A DNA stretch of 64,000 nt from Dermacentor variabilis (taxonomy: Eukaryota > Arthropoda > Arachnida > Ixodida > Ixodidae), in assembly GCF_050947875.1 (NCBI RefSeq), contig NC_134570.1, positions 207,419,750 through 207,483,749 of the forward strand, read 5' to 3'. The notes beneath the pieces were generated by a model, which was not told where the DNA came from, did not search any database, and saw only the letters and a list, made by a program, of their open reading frames with translations. Within the stretch, counting starts at the first letter, position 1, and every line of letters begins with the position of its first letter. The position numbers were made by a program, and so were the translations under genes. This document shows, one piece after another, positions 45,800 to 57,214 of this stretch.

Positions 45800-46915
45800 G
45801 GCAGGCAGGCTCTAACCCCCTGAAGTAGAAAAAGAATGGTGATCGCATTAGGGAGCGAAAGGGAAGAGAGAACTAAATGGGCAGGCACTTGGATATGTGC
45901 AGCTAGTCTATAAACAGTCGCAGATATTATGTCAAATTGTGGTACTGCACTGACGGTCTCGTTCGTCTCTGCATGATTTACTCGCACTGCCGGTCCAAGG
46001 ATATTTGTTTCCAAATGCGTCTTCAATTGAGCTGGTGCGAAGCTGACCGGAGTACGTGGTTCACCCTCTGCGTGGACGAAGGCACAAAAGAATCTCAGCA
46101 GTTTCTTCACTTCCGCTTTATTCACACATGATTGTATCATCTATTCCACTGAGCAACGGTAAGCTGTGGTAGATGCCCGCGAAACAAGAGAACTTGGAAG
46201 CTTTCCGTGGCGCTTTAAACTCTAAACAACACATCGCTATTGATTGAATGGCCCGGAGGTGAATTCTAAAACAATAGAAAAGTATTGACGCTGGCATTTG
46301 GAGATTATTTAGGCTGCTAATTCAAAATAAAGTAAAAAAGACAGAGACAGATGCGTTCTCTTTTGTATTTCCCTCATCCAGCGAAGACTTATGCTGCCAC
46401 GAAAAAAATGGGGGCGACATTCAGCGGTAGCGAAAGCTGTCTGCTTTAGTGGCTTTTCCACCGAACACGCAAGTGTGCTATTTGACGGACGCCGTTTTCT
46501 TGCAGTTTTCTGCCGGCGGCGGCCGCTACGGATGAGAGGATCGGAACCATTCAGGCTCTTTTATGGGCGCACCGAACAACCTCGTCTGCGAAGTCACTAT
46601 TAGCGATGACTTTGTGCCAAGGCAGCCACTGAAATATCGCGTCGTGCCACCCGTTCTAGATATCATATACCAACTGCTTAGAAGTCTTGTGATGTCACGC
46701 CAATTGCGAACACTGAAGTGGTGATTTAGAGTCGCATAGGCGCTGTGGCAAAGCGGCAGGCAGATGGCAAGCAGCTTTTACGATTGAGAAGCTTAGAAAT
46801 TCGAACTCAGATGTTGAAGAAGCGAAGTTTAATAATACACAAGCGCACAGCCTTTTAAAGCAATAGAAACACGATCAGAGTGTTCATGTGGGTATTCCAG
46901 TACAAAAATAATGTT
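45800..46915. other. Unassigned sequence
   Basis: No recognisable gene or element; only short openings. Confidence 0.35.
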
Positions 46916-46917
46916 AA

Positions 46918-48147
46918 AATTGGGTGTTCCCCAGGAGTCTGTTTTATCTCAACTTTTATTTAACCTGTACGTCAATGATTCTCTACAATTTGTATCAAAA
47001 TGCCGCATATTCTAGTACGCCGACGACACTGTCCTTCTGTCAAATGAAGTATCATTTAATACATGTGTTTATAACCTTCAAGCAGATGCCACGCTTGTAA
47101 TGAACTGGTGTACAAATAACAGAATTAACACGCAAAGGACTAAACTAGTTTTCTTTTATAATCCCCAGAGAAAGATTGATCGCCTCGTGCCAGCTTTTGT
47201 TCATGACTCTAATTATAGCAACTGCAAATGAATACCATTAGCGTTGTCAACTAATGTAAAATATTTAGACATCATATTTCATTCTGATATGACATGGAAC
47301 ACTATTATTACAGGTATTAGCAAAAAGCTTCTTACAGTATCTTGTTTTCTGCATAACTCTAGATACCTGTTCCCGTTTTCTGTCCGGAAAGTCATTGTTC
47401 CCGCACCTGCGTACAGCAACCTTAAATACAAAAATACCACATTTTATCACTGTTTATTTACATGGCGCAAATTTATCCTGAAATCTGTTCTTCGAAATGT
47501 TGCGTATAATGAGACCATTCCCCCTAATAATATTCTAATTTCCTTTTTGCAGTTGCCCTCATTTGACGCATTATTTTTTCAAACTGTGGTGATAAACATC
47601 TTTGGAACAGTGATTTTCTTTTTCTTTTGGTTCCTGTCAGACCACTGAGGCACCATAATACTTTCATTACCCCGTGTTGAAATACCTGTTTTGGTTGTTA
47701 TACAAGAAGATATTATGTTCGTAATGTTTTTTAATTTTTTACCCACTGAACTGCACTCGATCTCATCAAAACGGACACTCAAACTGTACCTGAAAACCAA
47801 TTATTCTCCTTTTAATTGTGAATAAAGCCCTTGCCATAGTTTCGATAAGTCTCGTTTGGTCTATATTGGTGTGTATCCGTGTTTGTTTCACTTTATATCT
47901 TTTGTAGCTTGCTTTTGCTCGTAGCTCTCGCTCGTTTTTGGTACTTTGCTTTGATGTTGTAGCATTCTTTTGTGTTGTAGTTTGCTTTTGTTTTGTAGCG
48001 TGCTTGAGTTTACAGCTTGGCAGCCTTGCTTTTTTTGTTTGAGTAGTTGTCGCTGACTGCCCGGTACAGCCCGACAAGCCTTCATGGCTTGGGCTGACTG
48101 GTTTTTGAATTTATAATATTTTCATGAAATAAAGGATAATATTATTT
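46918..48147 (+). pseudogene. CR1/L2-type LINE, RT 3' half and 3' UTR
   Basis: Reads KLGVPQESVLSQLLFNLYVND (RT motif B region), YADDTVLLSNE with an upstream stop, NNRINTQRTKLVFF, VKYLDIIFHSDMTWN, and the C-terminus KRTLKLYLKTNYS ending near 47,822. Frameshifts occur near 47,230 and 47,650. The 3' UTR contains a 10-bp stem-loop with a 3-nt bulge (48068-48080 with 48086-48095), then AATAAAGG. 5'-truncated; endonuclease absent. Confidence 0.75.
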
Positions 48148-48246
48148 TTATTTGTCATATAGTGTGACCTACTTAAATCGATAAAACAAGTTCGTAGACC
48201 GTTAAACCTGATACAATCTTTTTTGAGGACTGGAAATTGTTGATCA

Positions 48247-48468
48247 AACTAAACAAAAATAATAAAAAGCTAGTATGAGCGTATGAGCTGATACTTTTGT
48301 GTCCTCTAACCATTAGTGCTAGAAATAAACCATGGTGTAAAATCCGAACTCTTAACAAATACCGAGCACTAGTAACATTACAACGAGAGATGTAAAACAA
48401 AAAAAAACATTTAATGTGCAGTATCTAGTAGGAATAGGATATGTCTAATCTAGCAAAATATACGAGCG
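48247..48468 (-). repeat. Unidentified repeat of about 220 bp, copy A (inverted)
   Basis: The reverse complement matches 48,531-48,770 along its whole length. Shared blocks include ATTTTGCTAGATT, ACTAGTAACATTACAA (here read as its complement) and CTAACCATTAGTGCTAGAAA. No coding capacity. With copy B it forms a large imperfect inverted repeat with a 62-bp spacer. Confidence 0.75.
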
Positions 48469-48530
48469 ATTGGAAAAAGAAGATTAGAGCACATAAAATA
48501 TTGCATTACTGGCAGCTGTTGTATTCCACA

Positions 48531-48770
48531 CGTTCATATATTTTGCTAGATTAAACATGTCATATTCCTACCACGTGGTGCACGTTAAATGTTTTTTATT
48601 CGTTTTACATCTTCCTTTGTAATGTTACTAGTGCGCGGCATTAGTTAATATTTCGAATTTTGCACCACAGTTTATTTCTAGCACTAATGGTTAGAGAACG
48701 CAAAATTAAAAACTCATAAGCTCATGCCAGGTTTTTGTATTTGATTTCATGTTTCGTGTTCTTGCTTTTT
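48531..48770 (+). repeat. Unidentified repeat, copy B
   Basis: Direct-orientation partner of copy A. It also shares the block TTTCATGTTTCGTGTTC with copy C near its right edge (about 48,745-48,761). Non-coding. It may be an uncharacterised MITE, fold-back element or retroelement UTR. Confidence 0.75.
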
Positions 48771-49108
48771 TCTACTCTGTGCATTTGTTCAGCAAGTGGT
48801 GCTTCTAAGCAGCAACAGACATTCCGTATGCACCAGAATCCTTTGGGACTTGCATTTCCTTTTTTTCCTTGTAGTCGCCAAGCGTTGTCTTTATTCCTTA
48901 TAGTCGCACAAGATAGGAGTATGCAAGAATGTCAATTCGTCAATTCTAGTATCGTATGCGAATCGAACACCAAGTACAATTTGCTTGGCATATGAGTTTT
49001 CAAATATTCGCACATTCCTCATATTTTCGCCTACAAACCCTTGATATTGTACCAAAGCAGCCAGTGCTGCAATATTTTATATAATATGATCGTCTGTCTC
49101 CAGTTTCT

Positions 49109-50920
49109 CGTGTATTTTGCTAGATTAGAGATGTCATATTCCTTCGAAATTAGTCAACAAGTGTAAGACAGCTGACATAAGGAAGTATAATATGGATAGA
49201 ATTGAACATGCTCTCAGGAACGGAGGAAGCCTAAAAACAGTGAAGAAGAAACTAGGAATAAGCAAGAATCATATGTATGCGTTAAGAGACAAAGCCGGCA
49301 ATGTCATTAATAGTATGGATGAGATCGTTCAAGTGGCTGAGGAGTTCTATAGAGATTTAAATATACAGTACCAGTGGCATCCACGACGATATTGGAAGAG
49401 AGAATAGTCTAGAGGAATTTGAAATCCCACAAGTAACGCCGGAAGAAGTAAAGAAAGCCGTGGGAGATATGCAAAGAGGGAAGGCAGCTGGAGAAGATCA
49501 GGTAACAGCGGATTTGTTGAAGGATGGTGGGCCGATTGTTCGAGAAAAACTGGCCACCCTGTACATGCAATGCCTCATGACTTCGAGCGTACGAGAATCT
49601 TGGAAGAACGCTAACGTAATCCTAATCCATAAGAAAGGAGACGCCAAAGACGTGAAAAATTATAGCCCGATCAGCTTACTGTCCGTTGCCTACAAAGTAT
49701 TTACTAAGGTAATTGCAAATAGAATCAGGAACACCTTAGTCTTCCGTCAACCAAAGGACCAGGCAGGATTCCGTAAAGGCTACTCAATAATAGACCATAT
49801 TCACACTATCAATCAGGTGATAGAGAAATGTGCGGAATATCACCAACCCCTATGTATAGCTTTCATTGATTACGAGAAAGCCTTTGATTCAGTCGAACCC
49901 TCAGTAGTCATGCAGGCATAAGGGAATCATGGTGTAGACGAGCCGTATCTAAAAATACTGAAAGATATCTATAGCGGCTCCACAGCCACCGCAGTCCTCC
50001 TTAAAGAAAGCAACGAAATCTAAATAAAGAAGGGTTCAGACAGGGAGATACGACCTCTCCAATGCTATTCACAGCATGTTTACAGGAAGTATTGAGAGAC
50101 CTGGATTGGGAAGAATTGGGGATAAGAGTTAATGGAGAATACCTTAGTAACTTGCGATTCGCTGATGATATTGCCTTGCTTAGTAACTCAGGGGACCAAT
50201 TGCAATGCATGCTCACTTACTTGGAGAATCAAAGCAGAAGGGTCGGTCTAAAAATTGATCTGCAGAAAACTAAAGTAATGTTTAACAGTCTCCGAAGAGA
50301 ACAGCAGTTTACGATAGGTAGTGAGGCACTGGAAGTGGTAAGGGAATACATCTACTTAGGACAGGTAGTGACTGGGGATCCGGATCATGAGACTGAAATA
50401 ATCAGAAGAATAAGAATGGGCTGGGGTGCGTTTGGCAGGCATTTTCAGATCATGAACAGCAGGTTGCCATTATCCCTCAAGAGAAAAGTGTATAACAGCT
50501 GCGTCTTACCAGTACTCACGTACGGGGCAGAAACCTGGAGGCTTACGAAAAGAGTTCTACTTCAATTGCGGACGACGCAACGAGCTATGGAAAAAAGAAT
50601 GCTAGGTGCAACGTTAAGGGATAAGAAAAGAGCAGATTGGGTGAGGAAACAAACGCGAGTTAATGACATCTTAGTTGAAATCAAGAAAAAGAAATGGGGC
50701 ATGGGCAGGACATGTAATGAGGAGGGAAGATAACCGATGGTCATTGAGGGTTACGGACTGGATTCCAAGGGAAGGGAAGCGTAGCAGGGGGCGGCAGAAA
50801 GTTAGGTGGGCAGATGAGATTAAGAAGTTTGCAGAGACAACGTGACCACAATTAGTACATGACCGGGGGAGCTGGAGAAGAATGGGAAAGGTCTTTGCCT
50901 TGCAGTGGGCCTAACGAGGC

Positions 50921-50976
<56 letters not shown>

Positions 50977-51182
50977 CCTACTACATACTACACATTAAAT
51001 GTATTTTTCTTTCGTCTCGCATATTTCGTTCTTAAGTTATTAGTGTTCGGTATTAGTCAATATTTTGGATTTTTACACCTTGGTTTATTTCTAGCACTAA
51101 TGGTTAGAGGACACAAAAGTATAAACTCATACGCGCATGCCAGCTTCTTATTTTTAGTTTCATGTTTCGTGTTCCGGCTTTT
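49109..51182 (+). repeat. Unidentified repeat, copy C, split by an RTE insertion
   Basis: The left part is 49109-49143 (CGTGTATTTTGCTAGATT...CATATTCCT). The right part is 50974-51182 (ATTCCTACTAC...TTTCATGTTTCGTGTTCC). Joined across the RTE insertion, they match copy B throughout. Confidence 0.75.
49144..50973 (+). pseudogene. RTE-type LINE, 5'-truncated, inserted in repeat copy C
   Basis: ATTCCT at 49138-49143 and 50974-50979 is the likely target-site duplication. Coding pieces: NKKLGISKNHMYALRDKAGN region (49,192-49,407), AEEFYRDLN, ANVILIHKKGDAKDVKNYSPISLLS, FIDYEKAFDSVE, then LFTACLQEVLRDLDWEEL, FADDIALLSNSGDQL, CVLPVLTYGAETWRL and a basic C-terminal domain to about 50,900. Breaks occur near 49,410, 49,921 and 50,030, plus one near 50,730. 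It ends in a (GAT)n tail of about 50 bp. It is closely related to the antisense copy at 33.6-35.2 kb and covers the same region; endonuclease is missing. Confidence 0.82.
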
Positions 51183-51189
51183 GTTTTGC

Positions 51190-52204
51190 TCATAGGTTGA
51201 GGTTTATTATTTATGATATTGACATAGAAGGCTATCTAGCGGCTTACTTATTGGCCTGCATTATTTTATAATCTACAGCAGCCCTCCTTTCGCAAGGTCA
51301 CGAACATTGAGCCTGAGGATACTGGCCGCTTGCCCCAAGCAGCGAGCCTTAAATCCCAATCAAAAGGTGGTTTATTTTTTGCCAGCGGTCGCTTTAAATC
51401 CCCGCCATCCATCGTGCTGCTCGTTGACGTAAATCCGTGACAAACGACCGTAGCCCAGGTTCCTTGAAACGTGACAAAGAATCAGAGAAGTGCTGCACGC
51501 GAACAGCCGATGCAAGTAAAAAATGGCAGTGGCAGCGAACGGAGTCGACGGGGCCGATTCCGCGCCAGCAGCCGGTAGAGTCACGCGTGACAGAATAAAA
51601 ACAACAAAGCACGAGCTGCCTTCTCGCTGGCCGCAACATTGCCTTCACCGACCCCGAGGAGAATAGGTTCACTCCACTGCAAATGATATATGAATTCAGA
51701 AATCCTTGGCAAAGGCAAGGGATTACATTCCACTCTATATAGGTAGAACTTCCGGTCCGAAATGCTTTAGGAAAAGGGTTTCCCTGAAAAGATTCTGCAT
51801 ACACTGCGACGGCGCTAAAAATTTCGCGACGCCTACATTTAAGGCGGTTAACGCAGCGCTGCGGTTCAGAACAGTGGAACATCTTGAGGGGCTGGGTGGT
51901 TTATTTCAATTATTGTTAACTAATGATACAAGCCCGGAAATTAACCAAACATAGAAAGAGGGATACGAAGAAAGTCAAAACGTCGTCTAACAACTGGTTT
52001 ATTGAAAATTAGAGGCGGGAGGGGGGGGGGGCGGTGTTGCACAATGCAACAAGTGGTCAAATTCATTGTGCAAGCAGGCACAATTATATTACAATGACAA
52101 ATATATCCTGTAGAACATCACATTTTCTCTGCACGAACAATATTTATGGCCGATAACGCCGCAAAGCATAAGTTAGATTAATTTGTGTTTTGTGTAGCGC
52201 TGTA
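51190..52204. other. Unassigned sequence with poly-G run
   Basis: No gene recognised. The 162-codon minus-strand opening at 51394-51882 has no recognisable domain. A G-rich run lies at about 52,018-52,033. Confidence 0.35.
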
Positions 52205-52305
52205 GAAGTGCCCAGTGGATTAAAAGGGACCGCATGTGGAGGGCTCCCGAATATTTTCGACCACTTGCGGTTCTTCAACGCAATGCATGAACCCGATGCG
52301 TGATG
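52205..52305 (-). mobile_element. Diverged Ruka-like SINE fragment
   Basis: GTGGAGGGCTCCCGAAT and TTTCGACCACTTGCGGTTCTT match, with changes, the minus-strand SINE body (compare 1,212-1,250). Head and tail are not recognisable. Confidence 0.4.
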
Positions 52306-55225
52306 TTGCCCGAGTGGTCGTGTGTATATCGCCCCCTTCATAGTTCAAATCAGAGAGCTCATGCTGGGAAATCTCACTGAGCTACCGTGTCCGATCAGAA
52401 GAAGAAAAAAGTTTTTATTTTCCTTCTGGGAAAGATTCAGCCGCGCAACGTAACGAGAGCATTCAGTGGCTACGCTAAATGATTGAATCATCCCAAGCGG
52501 GACCACTGTCCACTGCAAAGCCCCGTGCGACAGCTTGCGGCTTATTGAGGACCACAACAGACAACTTAATTTGGCGTCCAGCTGCCCCTGTTGGAAGCGC
52601 CACAGGGGCTGTCTTTATAAAAACATGTTTAATAAACGTTTCTCTCTCGCTCGCTCTCATTGTCAAACAACGCAAAAGCAACGAGAAACGTAATAGAAAG
52701 AACACGGAAAAGGCGCTGACTGAGAAATTGCGTTTTTAATTGAAGGACAATGAAAATGACGACCATTCCACTCTGCGAAGATGGAATGGCAGCGAAAACT
52801 GGCAACAGTTAAAGCTCTCACACGAAACGCAAAGTGCTTTCGCCGCCATTTCATCTTCACTGAGTGGAATTGTTGTCATATTTTTTTGCGTTGCTAGTCT
52901 GGCGTCGTTGCTCGTTCGGCGGTGCCCGGGCTCAGGATTGCCGTTTTAGTTCAGCATCGCGGGAGCGTTTTTCGTCGGTGGTCGTTTCGCGGCGGTGCTG
53001 TTTACATTCTCGTTGCTGTTCCCTCCGGCGCTCCTCGTACGCATGTTGTTCTTCGGGCGTACGAACTATAGGTGACCACCACCTCAATAACGCAGATGTT
53101 TTTAGCATCGATATCTCTCCTGCTTATATATGCGATGACGTTGACGTCCCGCTATTGTTCAGGCCAAGTGTTCTAATCTGTTCCACGTTTTGACATATGT
53201 GCCACCGCACTGCACCCGCATGCGTGCTAGAAATCGCTAAGTCCGTTTCCGTTCGCGGACGCCGAAAAAAACTACGTTCTTACCCTTGTGCCTGGGATCT
53301 CTTTGGGTACCCCGTGTGCCAAGGGTGCATATCAGTACCCTTTCAGTATCAGAAATCAGTACATATGCGCATGCTTACGATGTTGTCTGTTACCTATATA
53401 TATGTGCACCGCTTCGTGGAATAAAACAATTGTTGGAAGTTAGCGCTGTGTCCGTGTCCTGCCTCTGTCTCTCGTTCTTTTTCGTGCACTAAAAAACCTC
53501 AGTTATGGAATAGCAACACACCCTAACCTACGCTCTGCCAAGGGTTGTTTAAGGGCGCGTTATAGCTTCCCGAGCCCACAGGGGTATGTGCCATTGAGCT
53601 TCGCCCCTTTCTGCACTATTACCAAAATCGGCCCATATGATGATTTCTTTCTGTTGACGGACGCCGAAAACCTATTGAAGGTTAGTCATATACATCTTTC
53701 GCTGTAAAAAATAAAACATCATGAGCCGTTCTACTCTGTCAAGGTGGTTGACCAATGGAGCTGTTCAGCATGGAGGTGCACATAATTCCGAACAATAGTA
53801 CGAATTCATTTATTGTCTTGATGGGTGCTCATGGTGACAAATGTACGCACACTCATTTATTGTCTAGATTGGCGGTCATTCTCTGACTCGCAACTGCAAT
53901 CACATGCTTTGATAATGTCAAATCGATGCACGTACGCCACTGGGTGGTCGGTTGGGCCGGATCGGTGTGGCTTCGCAAGGAATATGTCTGCAACACGAAA
54001 TGCGTAAACTGCTCCCTTTTCGGTACCGACACATCCACATTGAGATCACCGACAACGACATCAGGGGAGTACCATCGCAGCTATTTCACGCAAAGTGAGT
54101 AGCCATGAACCTTACGGGACTATAAGTCATTGCATTTTTTCTTGCTTACAGGGGTATGAGCTATTGCTCCCGGCGTTATGACCCATTGATGATGACAGTT
54201 TTCTACATGCTGTTCTGTATGTTGTATGCATGATTGCAGAGAATTGAAGCACTGTTCGCTCCACTTGTCTAAGTGCTTGTAACCTCTGCCTTACGGGGCT
54301 ATGAGCCATTGTATGTTTTGCTTGCTTACGGGGCTATGAGCACCCGTATGGGTACATGATGATGATAGTTTTGTTCACAAAGAACAAAATGCACGGAACC
54401 CTACCCTCCCCCCCCCCGGCCTTATACAGCTTCGCTGTAAAATGAAAAAAAAAGAGGCCAACCTCGACGCATACACTCGCACAACTCGCCGAAAACTCGC
54501 TCAACTCCTCATTTTGTTAATGTTTCTGTTGGTTAGTTATGTACTGAGCATGGAAAAAGTAAGAGCTCGTTTTCCCAGGAAAGCTAGTGGTGCTTGCGTT
54601 ACGATTTGCCTTCGGTGGCACTGTCACACAGCGATATAAATTTTTTGCGATGCATCCTTAACTGTGTCCGAGTTGTGTGGCCCGGTCTTGCTGAATTTCG
54701 GCGCCTTTTGTTTCTGTCATTGTATTTTTCATTCCTCTATTCTTCGTTTCGTTGCCAATTTTCACCTGTGAGAAGTTCTCTTTTGTAGATTGATGGTGCG
54801 TGCTCATTTAGTATTGCTTGCATTTAGGTGCGTTCTTTTTCTTATAAAGCTTTAGTTGCAAGCAAGGTACTGCGGTGCATATTTATATCCGTCCTTGTTT
54901 AATGCGCTGCCCTTATTTCACTAAGGATCCGTACCGACTCCACGAAACGTCAATATTCGTTTTTACCACCACACCTCATCTCGAGAGAAGGAAGAGCTCT
55001 TCATTCGAAGGCAGATTGGCTTGCCTGCGCGCATACGATTGCTAACATGCTACTCTGCATCGGTAAGACCAAGGCGGTTAAAAGATTTTGGAGGAGATGA
55101 AAGGAAAGAAATAGAAAATACAGGGTCTCTTAATATCTCTCTCAAGAGGTGAACGCCGAAAGCCTGCTGTTCCTGCCCTTATTATTCGCCTTTCACTTTG
55201 TCCCTTCGCTTTATATTCTTTCTTT
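52306..55225. other. Unassigned sequence with a dispersed short repeat
   Basis: Mostly featureless. Variants of CTTACGGGGCTATGAGCCATTG recur at about 54,110-54,175 and 54,290-54,345, with a weaker match near 53,575, suggesting an old duplication or repeat family. No gene supported apart from the peptide-coding remnant listed separately. Confidence 0.35.
52880..53070 (-). pseudogene. Arg/Glu/Gln-rich coding remnant, family unknown
   Basis: The minus strand reads TPEEQHAYEERRREQQRECK, then QHRRETTTDEKRSRDAELKRQS-stop. This is a charged helical pattern of the kind seen in repeat-encoded proteins of arthropods and looks compositionally selected. I do not recognise the protein. It could be part of a transposon protein or a chance frame. 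Confidence 0.3.
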
Positions 55226-55430
55226 TAGTCATTACTGCTCACTACTAAGCATTCTTAGTCATCTGTAATCAACTGTGGTCATTACAAGCCCTAGTTAGGC
55301 ATGTTGGTCATATCATAGTCATTACTGGTCATTACTAAGCATTTTAGTCATTTCTAATGAATTGTAGTCGTTACAAGTTGTAGTTAGACATAATGGTCTT
55401 TTCGTAGTCATTACATGTCATTTCAGTCAC
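55226..55430. repeat. Imperfect tandem repeat, unit about 90 bp
   Basis: Units start TAGTCATTACTG at 55226 and 55316, with a third partial unit TAGTCATTACATG at 55405. Each contains CATTACTAAGCATT-like and AGTTAG(G/A)CAT motifs in the same order. Two full copies and one partial. Confidence 0.75.
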
Positions 55431-55439
55431 TTTTTATTA

Positions 55440-55900
55440 GTTGAAGTTGGATTTATTTTCATAAGTAGTACAAACAGCAGTACAAACAGGTGTAGTTTAA
55501 TTTCGCAATCAGAGGTCCCGAACTAAAAACTGTCGGGGGGACCTCCTAAACAAGAAACAAATGGAGGTTAGTAAAATTGTGGCAACAATAGCAGGCTACA
55601 TGATACAAAAGTTGTGTTTGTCAACAAAAAGAAAGACCGGATAAAAAAAGAAGAAAAAAAGAGAGCTTTGAATACAAAAGTGTGGAAGTAGTGTGTGGAA
55701 CATGCAACGCGGAAATGTCTTCACCGGGAAGAAAAAAAACAATGTTTTAATGCAGAATTAGGTGGTGGTAGCATAAGGAACAAGCAATGCTGGAAAGCAT
55801 TGACAGGGACAGAAAAAAATAAAAAATATATAAAAAGAAAATTGGGAACAGTACAATACAAATATGCTTAATAATGTTCACTTCGCATAAAACATACTAG
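55440..55900 (-). mobile_element. CR1/L2-type LINE 3' UTR and tail, antisense
   Basis: On the minus strand an AT-rich UTR ends in a perfect 8-bp stem-loop GAGGTCCC/GGGACCTC (plus coordinates 55512-55519 and 55538-55545), followed by AATAAATCC. This matches the stem-loop plus AATAAA plus short-tail layout of the other CR1/L2 ends here. No coding sequence remains; the upper boundary is approximate. Confidence 0.5.
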
Positions 55901-55974
55901 GAGCTCGTTAAAGATTTAATATAATACGCCTTAGCTTCGCGCTTGAAGGCTTACACGCCCTAACCGACTGGGCA

Positions 55975-57214
55975 ATGCGGCAGCGAAATGGGCTCAGGAG
56001 CACTTTTTTCTACGTATTCCAGGTTGCGGCTCTCCTGGCAAAGTTCGAGCTTTTGTTGGGCTGCCGCTCTGCAACTGCCTCGTGTAATCACGATATAGGA
56101 CGGCTTCGCATCCCGTTATCGGATCCTAGTGACATCTGCCACGTCAACAAGATATCGAGCCCTGGCATCACAGCGTACACATGGGATCAGCGATGGATGA
56201 CGTCGACTACCGTGACCCTGCAGGAGGACGTAAAAGTGAAGCCCGAACCGTGCTACTCCAGTGGTAAACACAGCAGCGACATGGGCAACATGCTCAGGAG
56301 CACTTTTTTCTACGTATTCCAGGTCAGTAGATATTTGCTGGCGGCCTGCTATCGTAGCGATAATAGGTTTTTACTGCTGCTGCCTTGCCCACTGTGTGTT
56401 GAATGCCTTCTTGCTCGACTTAAAAATATTCCGGCAAATCTTTTGCTTTGTGGCGACGTTGGGGACAACCCTGGCCCTACCGAGAAGGAAATATTGCTGG
56501 AACTTCTTGCCGGTCAAAATTCATTGAAAACAGCTATACATGATGTACAGGTGTCTCAGAAGAAGATTGGCAAGCAAGTCAGTTCATTAACTGATCGTGT
56601 TGATGGTTTAGAGCGCCAACTAAGGAACCCAAGTGTAGTTACTAAGCGGGTCCAGGATATGGAGACTGTGACGTCTACCGTTAGAATAGATCTAGCCCCC
56701 ATTGTTGAAAAACTAGATGACCTAGAAAATCGTAGTCGAAGAAACAACTTAGTTCATTTACGGTCTTGACGAACCAAGCAAAGAATCTTCTCAGGATCTT
56801 GAAGTGAGAGTAAAAGATTTGTTTCACAGCAAACTTGGTATCTCTGTGGCGAATATAAAAAAATGCCATAGGATTGGAAACAGAAATGCTGGCCATACAC
56901 GACCGATCATGCTTGGGTTTCTCGACTATCGGGAAAAAATGCCAATCTTGAAGGCTGCATACAAATTGAAGGGTACAGCTGTTTCAATATCGCAAGATTT
57001 GTCACGTAGAGTTCGAGCAATTAGAAAGAAACTCTGGAACAGTTCTACTCTAGAAATAACTAATGGCTCGAATGTCAAACTTGCACACAATAAACTGAGC
57101 ATAGACGGCGCAATCTTTGGCTGGGACGAAAAGAAAGGTACACGTGTTCAACAAAAGAAAATCAAAATTGACGTTTTGTACAAAAGCCTCAGGAGCTTAA
57201 TATACTTAACGTGA
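55975..57214 (+). pseudogene. CR1/L2-type ORF1 with leader, 2A-like motif, coiled coil and RNA-binding domain
   Basis: The first frame is open 55975-56769. The likely start is ATG 56290, giving a hydrophobic leader (residues LLAACY..., RFLLLLPCPLCVECLLARL) that ends NLLLCGDVGDNPGP at 56437-56478. The ending matches the 2A ribosome-skipping consensus D-x-E-x-N-P-G-P except that the Glu is Gly. A coiled-coil region follows (VDGLERQL...VEKLDDLENRSRRNN), then a 1-nt frameshift near 56,755, then an RNA-binding and C-terminal domain (IYGLDEPSKESS, CHRIGNRNAGHTRPIMLGF, DYREKMPILKAAYKLKG, ISQDLSRRVRAIRKKLW) to the stop at 57214. A 33-bp direct repeat (55992-56024, 56292-56324) duplicates LRSTFFYVFQV. 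Confidence 0.78.
56437..56478 (+). other. 2A-like translational recoding motif
   Basis: Encodes NLLLCGDVGDNPGP at the end of a hydrophobic N-terminal leader in ORF1. 2A-like sequences ending NPGP are documented at the start of ORF1 in AP-endonuclease LINEs of several animals, where they separate a signal-like leader from ORF1p. The Gly in place of the usual Glu may reduce or abolish activity. Confidence 0.75.

Noticed and set aside
48247..48770. CRISPR array or origin suggested by nearby repeats
   Set aside because: There are only three long diverged repeats, one inverted, in a eukaryotic transposon landscape; there is no repeat-spacer periodicity.
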